64,000 nt of DNA, from assembly GCA_018881555.1 (NCBI GenBank), contig JACAXG010000050.1, forward strand, positions 868,001-932,000, written 5' to 3'. This document shows positions 49,101 through 61,299 of this stretch, piece after piece (within the stretch, counting starts at the first letter, position 1; each line of letters opens with the position of its first letter). The stretch comes from Amblyornis subalaris (Eukaryota > Chordata > Aves > Passeriformes > Ptilonorhynchidae). The notes under the pieces are model-generated. The model searched no databases. It was given only the letters and a program-made list of their open reading frames with translations, and was not told the origin of the DNA. A program made the position numbers and the translations under genes.

Positions 49101-52100
49101 AAAGTGATTAATGATTTAATGGAACTTCTCTTAATTGTTGCTTAGCAGCTCTGAAATAGTGGAAGGAGTTATTTTGGAAAATTGCATACCATTCTACTAG
49201 CTGTCAGGTATGTTGATTTGCAGCTAGTTGGTGGCACCAGCCTCTATGGTCGACCAAACTGGAGACCATATTTCCTTCGTGATTTGTGTTGCTGGAGCTA
49301 GGGATTGTATTTGAAGAATGCAGNAGGGGAGCCAGGTCTGGTAAGGGCCTGAGGAATCCTTTTGTTTTTCAAATTGAAAGCTTGGCTGGTTATGTAGAGC
49401 AAATAGAAGATTTGCTCCCTCCTCTCTAACTACCCTGGAGAACAGAAAGCATGGATGAGATCTCCTTTGGAAGCTCATACATTGCTGTTAAAATAGACTC
49501 AAGAGTAAATCTGTTCTTCTAAAATCTTTTCTTTAGATCACAGTAATTCTGGATACACAAAATATCAAGCTTTGAGGAAAAAAAACCAAGAAGAGAAAAA
49601 CCATAAAGGCCATGTGTTTGATCCCTGGCTCAACAAGGCATTGTTCTGTAGATGAATTTGCAAACTTCAGTTCTATCATTCTGCTGAAGTGAGAGCTATC
49701 AGGGTCTCCTTAATGTGTTACACAAAAGGGCTGCAGCACACAAAGCCTGGAACACATCAGTTTACAGATCCCAAGAGGGTCCTGTGGAGTCTATTACTTT
49801 GATGAAGTGGTATTTAAAATTGCATTACCCAGCAGTTGTTTAACCCTCCAGATGTTGCCCCTGTGGAGTGTTTAATACGACGTGAAGTGCTGGTAGGCTA
49901 GGCCATAACCTCATGTCATCTTTTCATCAGGTCACATCAGGTCTTACCATCTTCTACTAAATCAACGCAGGATGACCTGACATAGCAACTTTCCTCATCT
50001 ACTGGTTTGTTGGGTTTTTTTTCTTTTCCAATAGTGAGTAGAAAAATCAGAAGAGAAAAAAATCCAAAGGAACTTGAGAAAAGAAGGAGATCTGAAAGCA
50101 AACAAGCTCTGAGAACCTTTTGTTCATCTCGGTTCGTCTTTTCGCCCCGTCTGCGCTGACAGCCCGATCCAGCAGCTTGGTGCTGCCATCTGCTGTTGCT
50201 CCTGCTGCTCACGCTGCCCACGTTTTTGGGCAGCTCAACGAAGAGCAACTAAAATAAATCAGCATAATGAATAAATAAACACTAATTCTAAAGGGAAGTA
50301 GGTAAAGAGCCAAGAACAGAAAGATCTCAAACTCTAATTTTTGTCAGCATTTTTGAATCTTTGTGTAGCATGCTAATAGTAATTCCTATGGTGATCAAAA
50401 AGACAAGGCATGTTTGTGAGTTCAATTAACTTTCTTGTGATCAACTCAACTTTTAGAAATGTTTAGTCTGGACTCTCATATGGCTTACAGGTCAAGAACC
50501 TGATGGTCCACAATTTTTTTCATGGCTTAGATATTTGGTGCCACAGGTATTTGTTTTACAGAGCTGACTTCCAAAATCAATCAAAACCAAGGAACAAACT
50601 TGTTTTGATTAGCACAGGGCACTTGTTAGATCACCTCTGCAAAGAGGAAACTTTCTGTCTGAGGGCTGGATGCTCTCTGGGGCATCAGCATGTTTTAAGA
50701 ACATGAACCAAATCCCTGCATTCACCAGAAGGAATTCAGTTGGCATATGACTTGCCCCATCACCACTAACTAGGCTGCCTGTACCTATCTGGGCTGTAGT
50801 TCTGCCAGCATCTGGGTTAAAAAACAGTCCTGGCAGGATTTCTGTTTTGGAGGTAGATATGGAAATGAGTAGTGAACTTTTTTGGGGGTTCCTTGTAGCA
50901 CAAACAAACCTGAGCTTTTTATAGAGTAAGAGCGTTGACATCAAGGATGTTGAAAATTACACAGAACTCTATTTTTCCCTTCCATACTTTTATTTTTGTG
51001 TGAAAACCTATTTGCACTTCTCAGCCAAATCTTTACCAAAGATTTCAACAGGGCCAAGATTTCAACCCTTGTTGGCCAGTGTTAGCACAAATGTGATGGC
51101 TGTTATTATGATTACATCTATGGAGAACTGGTACTTAGAGAAAATAACAGTTTACTGGCATCTCTTCTAGTGAAGTTTTTGAGATTCAAGTACCAAGAAT
51201 GTAGACATGTATTGAACTCACTGTGCCAGCACAAATAATCTCTTGACACATGACTACAGCCACAGAAATCAATGCCAGAACTGTGCTCTCAAATTTGAAA
51301 GGATTGACCACTTCCTCTCACTGTTACAAAACCCTGCATAGGAATGTAAAACAGATACTACAGCGCATGACAGCTCAGGAATGGAAGTCTGTCACACCAA
51401 ACTCTTGATAAATGTGTTTTCCATCATCTGGCTTTACCTTCTGCTATTCTAATAGCATCCTCTGGAGTGGTATCTTCGGCTTGCAAGTAGTGCAGAATCT
51501 CCTTGCCTGGTACTGACAGCAGCAGCAAAGCAGCATTTAGTGTGGCAGAGGTTCCCTACTGTAATCCATGAAGTTGGAGCTTGGGAACTGAACAAGAGTG
51601 GTGCTGTAATTTCTAGCTCTGAGGAATGGTCCTTCTTACCTTTTGCAGGTCCATCTCCTCTGTCACTTACCTTTTCCAAAAATGCAAGGCTTTGGGAATC
51701 CTTTGGCTGCAAGAAGCACAGGCATCTTTGCATCCTCTCAGGATGAAGCAGCTAGACTCAAAAGAAGCATTTTCTCTGTGTGTGCTTAAGTGGAAAGATT
51801 TAAACAAGGTCAATGAGCAGTTTTGTGCTTACAGAGCAGCAGACCTTGTGCTCCAGGTGTGGTTGGTGCCAGTGGGACAGAATGCATTTCCATCCTGGGA
51901 ACGGCCCAATCTTGATAGGCACCCACCACTCCAGTTCTGAGACTGAAATTGTGCTGCCAAAGATTCAGTAGACCCAGATCCAAGTTTAGAAATGCTACTA
52001 ATACACTCACAAGTTATTTTATCTCTTCCCTCTACTCAGTTCCCTCCTATTCTTGTTGAGCCCAAATATCGACAGTTAATGCAGGCACTTGGTATAATGC

Positions 52101-53639
52101 CAAATGTAAAGTGAATTGACAATAGCATAAATCTGAAATGCAGATATGTGAAGATACATTTAGAGAGAGAAAACTTCTTCAGTATATTTGAGTTGCAACT
52201 GGAACATGAGTGCATGTGGAAGAAACAGTATTTCCAACTCATCTCACCAGACTGCCAGTCCCAGAGTCAGGCCGTGCCAGCAACAGGGCAGTAAGTGTCA
52301 GCCTGTGGCTGGAGGTTGTGTTCATGTGTCTGGGACCAACCATGAAATGAAAACCACCATTATTGTGCTGCTGTAGATGTAACTCATGTGCACTTGATCA
52401 GTACTTTGCAGGGGAGCCAGGGAGAGCACGCATAGGGAGCAGGCAGTTGTAGGGTACATGGCAACTGTAGGCCAAATAATGTTCACCCTTCCAGGCCAAG
52501 CACACTCCATTAGCCAAAGTAACCAGAAACAGGTGATTTGACCTTTAAAAATCGATAGTATCACCGTCCCCATGTCTTCCAAGGTACAAAGAGCATTTAT
52601 AAAAACAGGTTTTACTGGATCATATTGCACAGTTCAGTTTACCTTTTAGTATCCAGATCTTATTTAAATGGTGTATATATATCAATAACAGTTAAAAAGA
52701 ATTCAATCATTACCAAATTTTAGTCTCATCTGACCTGACAATTCCCATTCTAATACCTGTATTTTGGGTATAATTCTTAGGTCAGTGTATCATCTTCTGA
52801 ACATAGAAGCTTCAAAAGATTTAAACTGCTAATGTGACTGTCCTGTATACAATAGAAGAAATGTACTGTTACTGCAGAGGAAAATGACTTGTTTCATGCT
52901 TCTCACATAGTATCTTTATTAAACATTTGGACAGATATGCATCCATTTATTATATAAATAATCTATGGCTTCTTAGTTTGCAAATGCTGGTTGAAAGTTC
53001 ACAAGAGCAGGCTTTTCTGTGAACTTTCTGTGTTTTTAAGTTCACTTAAAACTACAGTCACTGCAATAAATCCTGAGCCTATTGCCTGCTTAGCAGCATT
53101 TTGCACTGTACCCCAATGGCTAAAGCTTGGATCTCTGCATCTGAATATTTCAAAACCTCTGAACAGCTTGATTGGAGTTTGATTTTCTTCTTAAATAATG
53201 CAAGTTGTTCTGGAAAGAACACATAATCGCAATTATCTGATAGTCAAATCCTTGGTTGCTAACACACAAAGCTCCACTACCACTAATAGAGGTTTCATTT
53301 GAGCAAAGCTTATTGCAGCATTTTGTAGTTGCTAGCAAAAAAGTGTTCTTTGTGCGTGCTGTAGTTCAGAGCTGTAAGGTCTTTGTGAATGGTTACTCTC
53401 AAAGCGCTACAGAAGTTCCCCGGTTCAAGGTGGCTCCTGGCTCCTCGGAAAAAGGAATGTGGGATTCCAGCCTGGGAGGAAAGAAATAAGTGAAAAAGGA
53501 GCATCCTTGGGCTAGGCAGGACAGGTCTGGTTAGTGCAGCTCTGCAGCCCGGACAGTCAGTGCTAAGCTGGTTCAGAAGGAAGAAAGGTGAGTGCCGACC
53601 CTGGTAAACACAATGCGCATCCATGAATCCAAGTCATCA

Positions 53640-54020
53640 ATCACAGTAAAACCTCCTCCAGCCCTACTTGTCAGAGCAAAAGGATTTTCAGATTATAAAA
53701 CCAGGAGTCACCGTGTGGTCACCTAACCACATAATTTAGGACACAACACATCCTTGAATTTGATCCAGTTTAAACTTGAGTAAATCTTTTAGATTAAAAA
53801 AACCCAAGAACATCTATTCTCGATTTAAAAATTGCTAATGGTAGAAAAGCCACAATAACCTCTTGCAATCCACACCAGCAGCTAAGTATTTCCCTGGCGA
53901 AATGTGTAGCCTTTTCATTCTGTGCATTTGTCCAGCTCCAGCCACCAGATCTTTTTATATCTTCACTTGCTAGATTGGAAGAGCATTAGTTCTGAAGTAA
54001 ATATTTACCAGCTATAACCA
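53640..54020 (-). mobile_element. Ancient CR1/L3-type LINE relic
   Basis: Strongly diverged. On the plus strand it keeps blocks of the same old CR1-like family as the relic near 42 kb: CCTTGAATTTGATCCAGTTT, AATTGCTAATGG, CCTCTTGCAATCCA, GTCCAGCTCCAGCCACCAGAT, and GCTAGATTGGAAGAGC followed by a Y-A-G-T stretch. The AGATCTTTTTATATCTTCAC portion parallels the GATCTTGTTATGCCTTTGTC block of the other relic. Edges are approximate. Confidence 0.55.
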
Positions 54021-55846
54021 AAATTCTTAAACATTTTCTTGGTGTGTTTAAATGATTGCACACCTACCGCTTTTACCAGAAGATGGTTTCCAGCCTTTTG
54101 GTTGGTCTCTGAGCAATCTTTAAGAGTGCCTGAAGCAAACACTGTGCTTCAGAGCTCAACACACATACAGAGGAAATAAGGCCTCCATGCCAAAAATGCA
54201 TCTTTCCAGGGGTGTCATTAGTTTCTGACCAGTTTTTTTTCCTGGAGTTGTTACCCAGCTAATGCCCTGGACACAAACCAGCATGTCCTGTTTAATCCCA
54301 CTGCTCCCTGGTGAAGGGTGCTCCCCACAGCACACACAGCCCCTACAACTTGTTTCTCTGTGTGTGACTTCACTTTTGCCCACCTGATAAATGACTATTG
54401 CTCAGTCATATGCCATCAAATGACCAAGCAATTCAAATTCTTGCTTCTAAAGTTCCTTTAATCCTCATTTTATATGGTAACCATAATCTTTGTAATCTTT
54501 GTAATGTTTTAAGTGATGATTTTATGCCTCTGTTACCAATAGTAAAATTTGTACCGTATTTCTGCAGGACACTGTCAGAAACAAAGCTGCTCACTGCTGA
54601 ACTGTTCAACTGCAGAAATATTAGCCAGTGTCATTGTTACTCTGTGTAGCTTCATTTCCCTGAAGTCATGCATTATTGTTCACTTCATGTCTAAGGTATT
54701 ATATAAAATTACTGTGCTGCATTTTCAGCTCAGAGAGGTCTCTCTCAAATGACGTAAGGAAGGGTAGCAAGTGTGAGTCATTTTCTCTGCTCCAGACATG
54801 CTTTCAGGTGAGAGCAGCAGTTATTTATTAATCAGCTCCATGAACTAATTAAAATAATAAATTCTGCATATACTCATTCACATAACATATTATATGTAGG
54901 TGAAATGAAAGCTACAACAAAAGATAAACAAAAGTTTCACAAGAATTTAGTGACAGGCCATGAAGAGGACCCTGGGAGAAACACGGAAACAACTCTCTTG
55001 TGCCTTGCTTTATTCATAAAGAGGAATTCATTTTCTTTCTTTCTGAAACTGGTTGATACTCAACCTGGGCTCTGCATGACAACTCCACTTCTTTTCCCTC
55101 TTTTAAATGCTGAGCATCTTTTGATATGTTTGATAAGTCTCTATTAATCAAATCCCATTAGAGTGCTAAAAAGACACATATCATGCAGGAAAAAATCACA
55201 TAGCTCTCTTCCACGTGGACCTCGGCAAAAATAACGAGCTGTAAACAAGCAGGGATACATATTTTCCATGATTCATGCTACTGAACCCACCATAGGCTGT
55301 GGGACTGTTGTACAGAATCTGAGCTTTCACCAAAAAAAAAAAATGCTACCAGGCAGCCTGATGGTGAGGGAAGTCTTCCCAAACAGGAACTGAACATGAA
55401 TCAAGTCAGGATGACTCAGATTGTTTTTGTGATTCTGTAGAGAGACAATCTGAGATAATAGCTGGGTTGTGTGAACTATTGCTATAATTTATTACAATAA
55501 AAATTCAAAATACAATGACTTACTATTGTAAGTTGGGTTTTTATTTTCTCTACATATACCAAAAGCACCGTAATATTTAGATTTCTAGCCCTTCTATATG
55601 AATAAACATGTATAAAAATATTTATAAAAGTCCTCCGTTTGCTTCATAGCAAACATGCAAAATATCGTCTCAACAAACATAGCAACATCCCTTTTGTATG
55701 CTTGGTGAAGTACACTTTGATAAGAAGACAGCAGTGTCACAGCAAGACTGAGTTATGGTGGTAGGTTGCCAGCCTTAGGACATCCAGGAATTTATAATAC
55801 TATCTTTACATGTTGGAGCTCATGACAGAGCTTTCTAGGTGGTGGC

Positions 55847-55862
55847 AAAAAAAAAAAAAAAA
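55847..55862. repeat. A run
   Basis: 16 consecutive A bases without an adjacent retrocopy. Confidence 0.9.
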
Positions 55863-58290
55863 GAATGACTGGAAAAATAAGCCTGGGCCTTTGCTTAAAT
55901 ATATAAATTAGATTTGTGCTGCTTTTGATCCAAAAAAAGAAAGAAACCCATTGCATTTGTGTTTCACAACAGCAAAGGTACTATAGGCAGCACAAAGTAT
56001 CAGTACAAGTAAAGGACATCTCTGATTTTGTGTATTGTACATGCAGGTTAGGTAAATGGTTTTAATTTAAGCAACCAAGGTCCCATGACTCAAGGTGAGA
56101 AAAATTCCTCTTTAGTGCTGTACTCCATCCTTTGCCAGAAAGCTGTTCCCAATTGAAACTATATTTATCCGTTATTTACCAGTTTAGTCAGCTGAGGACA
56201 AGTTGTTCCGAAAATGTTTGTTTAAATCGGCCAGCCGGGCATCAAGAAGAAAGAGGAGAGGAGTGGAAAGAAACACCAATATGGAAACACGTCTAAAATT
56301 CCAGGGAAAACCTTTCTGTTGACTTTATCAGGATATAGCCAAGATCTGCCGTCAACAGATGAGAATGATGGCTATTAAAATAAGGGAAAGAGACTAGAGA
56401 CTCTAAAGAAAGAAAAGGCAGCAATAGGAAAGTAGTGGGAACTTCCCAAGTTCCCATTAAAAAGGGAGAAAACGGAGGTGCAGCTGCAAACAAGCAACGG
56501 AAAGGAATAAAAACTGAGAAAGTAAATTATGACCATTGATATTAATCGGTAGAGATGTCAAGTATTAGCCTTGTTTGCAAATTTTCCCGAATAGGTGGTA
56601 GAGGCACAGGCTGGCTTCAGTATGGATGGGATATTGAAATAGCTGGAAAATTTGGAGAGATTGTTCATGCCTTAAGCTTCGGGGAGATCACATCTGGTAG
56701 TAAAGGAAAGATTTATCTTCAATTTTAAATTGTTTGGAAACGATTGGGGATTTTTTGTTACGAAATTATATTTGGGGTGCTCGCCCTGAGAGAATATTTT
56801 AGCTTTCAATTTCTACCCTGACAAAACAATTTTAGTAGAGCACAATGACTGCAGTGAGTATGTATCAGAAATGACCATGAAAGGACAAACAGGACATAGC
56901 AAGCCTTATAGGATTCAGGAAAGACAGAGTCTAAGTTTAACCACAAAGAAAGCCAACTTGTTAAGAAATGTGTCTGAAATGAAGTGACTAGCAAATCCTC
57001 CAAAAATCAGTCTTTGCGGGGGGAGTAAATGTGGAAGGCATATTGTCTTCTTAATCCAGAACAGACTGACGCATCTTTTGAAGAACAAACTGAAATTCTT
57101 TCTAAACTATGAAATCTTGAAGGGAGACCAGGCATGGATTTACCAGCCAGGAAAAAAGATCCTTTAGCCGCTTTCCTCTTGCCCCAGCCAGACCTCCCCA
57201 TGCTGCTCCCTTGCCCATTTTTTAAATAGTAACATCCAAATATGTAGCTAGTAGAGAGATTGGTGGATGACCAACAGATGGGTAGTTGGTAGATAGAGGC
57301 CGCTCAGTTTATTTCTCCCACAGTTTTCTGGTTTGTAGTAGCTTTATTTCCCTTATCACATCTCCCCATCTGTCCTTTTTGAGTTGGCTTCCAGCACAAC
57401 GAGTGGTTTCCATTTTTAATTTACCATACATCTGTAATTATAACTTTCCCTGTGGACATGGGCAAAGAGCTTGTAGTCTTGACAACCACATTATAAATGA
57501 CGGAATCACATGCTGTTGATGCCCCAGCTGGTAGAAGAACACAGGCCTCCAAAACTTTTCAGAGTTTACTACATAAGATGACCTTGTTAACCCAGTCTTA
57601 CAGACATGGATCAGGACACAGACGACCCATCACAATAAATATTTGTCATACGATCCAGACCTAATTTTTCATGGCCACCATTTTCCTGCAGCACATTCAG
57701 GTATCAGTGTTCTTGTGTGTTGCAGCATCCTCCTCACCTTTGGGTGTTTGCCCGTGTTGTGGTGTGTCTCTTCCAAGGCCCCGCCGCTGCTACCAATGCC
57801 CTCCTCAGGCTCAGCCCCCTCCAAGCACACAGGCACCATAGTCAGATTCTCCAGGAGAGCAGTGTGTTGGTCTTTCCCTTTCTCTGTACATACAAAGGTA
57901 TTCTTTGCACAAAACCAAAGACTAATTTTGTCAGAAATTCTCCATGTGCTTGAGGAATGCCATATGGAGAACCCAACTGACAAAAGAAGCCATTGATGGT
58001 GGACAAACTGTCACAAAGTGGTTCCTTTTCCCAGTGTGGAACTGAATTTGCTAGCATGCTCACCATTACCTCCCAAGCAGTAAAAAACCCGTATAGGATT
58101 GCATGAAAAGTCACATAAAGCCTTATTACCAAGGGGAAAGAGCAGTTGGTAGCAATGTTCCAAATAGTTACACTTCAAAAGCATCAGCCTGTAGGAGTTC
58201 AAAACTCTAGCAGTTTCTTGAGATGAGCAGATCTTCCCTTCTCCATCAGCAGCTGAATCAGGTTTTGAGCCAGCAGTGTTTCCAAACAAA

Positions 58291-58320
58291 TTAGTAGTAG
58301 TAGAAATAATAGTAGTAATA
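58291..58320. repeat. TAG/TAA trinucleotide microsatellite
   Basis: About 30 bp of TAG units with AAT interruptions, similar in type to the tract at 10295. Confidence 0.88.
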
Positions 58321-60193
58321 CTGCCCGCCCCTTCCCATCACTGGAAGGATCTGGAAAGCCATCTTCCGGCAGAGCTGTGCCAGTTGCACACACAGCGGGC
58401 AGATGCAGAGAACATCTGTTTCAAAGGATGTGTCAGCAGTGCAGGCACTGTGACATCAAACGCCAGCATACAAAAAGGCACCAGGAAACTTGCTGTAGGA
58501 TCCTGTGGGGTGGAAACATTGTCCCTCCTGTGACCAGAGACAGCACTGTTCAGACTGTGTCACAGAAGCAATGTGATCCTCCATCCTGGTGTTCCTGCTT
58601 GCCGCTCCACACACACTGCACCACCCAGCCATGCTCATTCACCTCTACAAATACCAGGTTGCCAGTGACTAATATGAGCTTTTTTAATCTTGATGATGAA
58701 TGGTTTTACATTCCCAAAGAGGAATGCTGTGTCCCTGTGCGCACTTTCAATTGTCTTGTCTGTTTCTATAAAGCTGGGAGGATGGACTAACAAAAGTCAC
58801 CTGGGGTGATGAAGGGTTTTGATTAAGGGCTCCCAGAACTCGGCTTAGAACTAGCTACTAGCACCCAAACAGGTGTCTATTAAAGCCAGGTAGGAGCAAA
58901 CCAGAAACACATGTGTTTCTCTGAGCTGAGAGGTGCCCTCCCCTCTCTCAGTCGAACACAGCACTGTCTCGGGCACCACCAGCTCAGCGAGGGTGCAGCC
59001 CCAGATGCCGTGGTGGTGTGGATGACAGCAGGGCATGGTCACATTTCTTAGTCCCAGATGCATCACGCAAGCTGGAGCCCAGAGGCCAGCTCAGCTCAGA
59101 GCTACGCTGCAACTGTGAGAGCCTTTTTCGCTCCCCAGGGAAGCCAGCTCTGCTCCAAGCTGTGGGAAAACCACAACCAGACCCCATGTTTTAGGTTTTT
59201 ACTGCCTGCCCAGCCACATCATCAGACTATCTCATTTTTAGCAAATGATCTAGACATCAGTGAATTCTCCAGATATTAAAAGACTATCCTTCAGCCTGCT
59301 ACGCCACCTCTGAATGTGACCCCCCACCTAGACTGCAGCCCTTCAAGTTATCCTTCATTTGTTTGTTGGTGTGCTCCCTTAGATCTGCAGATCGCTTTGA
59401 TTATTTGAACATCTGGAAGTTGTCACATGCCTTTTTTGACCGTGACCATCTGAAATATTACCCAGCAGGACTTGAGGGGAGACACAGTAAGGAAACAAAA
59501 ACATCCTACTCATAAGAACATGTGGCAGGAATTATCAAATGACACCATCCCAAAGGGTAGTGCTATATATCCAAGCAAAGGCAAACTTTCTCTCCATCCC
59601 CTAAAGCCAGGACAATTCTTTTCCATAATATCCACTCCAGACATAGAACAATATTACATACAAATACCTAAAATATTTTTCATTAAACATTATGTTATTA
59701 AGGTTAGTTGTCTATTACTAACAGAGAAAAAGCATTTCTTTCATCCACCTGCTTTCAAAACTGAAGAGTAGATCCCCTTCACACATGATTCTCCACAGAA
59801 AAACCTCCCCAAAATGGTTCAGTGCCTGAGGTCATTAGGGGGCTTATTCCTGGTTTGCCTGTTCTCCTGACAGGCAGAGTGCATGTTCTTTGATAAAGCT
59901 GGAATGGGATATATAAAAAAATGAGATGAAAAAGATTGAAATACAGTGTCAGAGTTTCTCAGCAATCCCATCAGAGAGAGTAGAGGCTCTGGAGAAGAGG
60001 GGAAAAGCAGCCCAAAATCAGTACAAATGTGCAGGTGGAAGGCCAGGAAAATCAAGCGCAGCTTTTAGATTTGGTTTCTCATTCTTCACAAGATACAGAA
60101 ATGAACAAATGAAGAGCAAATGAACTGTGGAGAGCCATACAGATTGTACTGCTGCAGTCCAGCAGCAGTTAACCAGCTATATTTTGGCCTTTG

Positions 60194-60853
60194 TCAAGAG
60201 ATTCTCCCTAAAATCAGAAGTAGATGGCAATGGGTTTCCTTCTGACCAGCCTGTTTGCTTACAGATCTTAGGACCAAAATCTCTTTGCCCTCGAAGAAAA
60301 CAGGGGGAAAACCAGGTTCAGTGCTCCCATGCACAACTTCCAAACACCCCTTCCCTGTGAGCAGCTGTCTGGAAGGGAGTAAGTCTTTGTTGGGACATGA
60401 TACTAGTAGAAGTAAAACTATGTATTCCATCAGTCCTCGGTCTCTGCTTGTCTCCAGAGTCAAATCAGACCTTGATGCACTTGGGTGCTCCATGGGTGTC
60501 ACTGTTTCTTCTTCCTTTGGGATACTTTTATATCTGGTTGCACAGCACTCTAATTTTTTCTGCTTTAAACCAGTCCCAATGGCTACTGAAGTAAATTCCT
60601 GACAAACCAAATATATCTTGATAAGACCCCAACATCCTAGAAGGAACTCCTTGCGACACTGGTTCCCAGGAATGGTCTTAAAAACAGACACTCTCCTCTG
60701 GTGTAACCTGACAAGAATCTTGCACGGTCTTTGTGTTGGGATATGACAGCAGGTGGTTCGTTCGTCCCCTGCCGGGGAGGGGGATAGGGAGCTTTCGTGT
60801 GAGTGCTGCCGCGGTCCCCACGGCCACGGGGCGCGCACCGGGGCGCTGCGCAC
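60194..60853 (-). other. 219-codon open frame leaving CpG island 2
   Basis: This long minus-strand frame starts inside the CpG island and runs about 650 nt into ordinary sequence. The upstream-most start is GTG; the first ATG comes only near residue 121, so translation from this transcript is doubtful. No signal peptide or known domain is visible. There is one moderately hydrophobic stretch (MEYIVLLLLVSC) in the middle. It could be a chance frame, part of a non-coding first exon, or lineage-specific coding sequence. Confidence 0.2.
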
Positions 60854-61150
60854 TCGCGACAGGTGGGGTCCTGCTCTTCCCTGGCCGAAACAACATCCCT
60901 GGGCACCCGTGGGAGCCGCGCGGGCGCGGTTCCTGCGCGCCCCCGCGAGGTGTCACTGCTGCCCCGCCGCCCTGCCCTGCCCGGCCCGGCCCGGCACGGC
61001 ACGGCACGGCCCGGGCAGCGCGGGCGGCGAGGGGCGGCCGGGCCGCGCACACCCGGCACAGCTCCCGGGCGCTGATGCTGGCAGGGAAACTCGCGGCTGC
61101 TGCCCAGCGACTCCCAGCATCACCGCAGCGGAGGCTTGAGAGGAGGAACA
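60770..61150. promoter_or_regulatory. CpG island 2, probable promoter
   Basis: About 380 bp of very CpG-rich sequence in an AT-rich setting, with many GC boxes. It lacks a TATA box, which is usual for island promoters. A donor-like CGACAG|GTGGGG lies on the plus strand (exon end 60862), with a weaker GCGAG|GTGTCA near 60950. Open frames leave the island on both strands, so the direction is not settled. It lies about 30 kb from the first island. Confidence 0.82.
60970..61015. repeat. GC-rich pentanucleotide array in CpG island 2
   Basis: Five-base periodicity: CCCTG-type units, then CCGGC three times (60981-60995), ACGGC three times (60996-61010) and CCGGG. A length-variable pentanucleotide inside a promoter island could affect expression. 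Confidence 0.9.
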
Positions 61151-61290
61151 TAACGCCGGGTTTATTTGTTTCCGATGAATATCGATCAGTTCTCAGCNCA
61201 CACATCAGCAAGGCTCAGCATGAAAGAAAACCGAAAACATCAAATAGAAAGAAGAGGTTTATGATCACTTCAGAAATACGAGGGGGATAA
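61075..61290 (+). other. 71-codon ORF starting in CpG island 2
   Basis: A true ATG at 61075, near the right edge of the island, opens 71 codons ending at TAA 61288-61290. The start (MLAGKLAAAAQRLPASPQRR) is alanine- and arginine-rich without acidic residues, like a mitochondrial targeting peptide. The rest is strongly basic (HERKPKTSNRKKRF). The Kozak context is weak (C at -3). One codon contains an N (61198). I do not recognise the protein. It could be a real small ORF, the start of a spliced gene, or a chance frame downstream of a non-coding promoter. Confidence 0.25.
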
Positions 61291-61299
61291 AAGAAGGAG

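Larger units (their letters stand above)
44362..53639. other. Long unique non-coding stretch
   Basis: About 9.3 kb with no supported gene or mobile element. It contains an A/C-rich tract, a CA microsatellite and a small hairpin listed separately. A local cluster of CpGs lies around 50130-50170, and GC-richer patches at 46900-47400 are open in all frames. Open frames of 100-125 codons at 45705-46013, 47697-48071 and 49937-50248 have no recognisable domains. Confidence 0.5.
54021..60193. other. Unique non-coding DNA
   Basis: No supported gene or mobile element. A runs lie at 55332-55343 and 55847-55862. The portion 57640-59280 is more balanced in composition and carries many overlapping frames of 60-137 codons on both strands, none with a recognised domain. 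Confidence 0.5.

Noticed and set aside
57643..58790. Several 78-137 codon frames on both strands
   Set aside because: They overlap heavily, none shows a domain, and the region is only compositionally balanced, not clearly coding.
60678..61211. 177- and 140-codon minus-strand frames and 128-codon plus-strand frames in CpG island 2
   Set aside because: Same reason: overlapping open frames in stop-poor GC-rich DNA, including translation of the pentanucleotide array.
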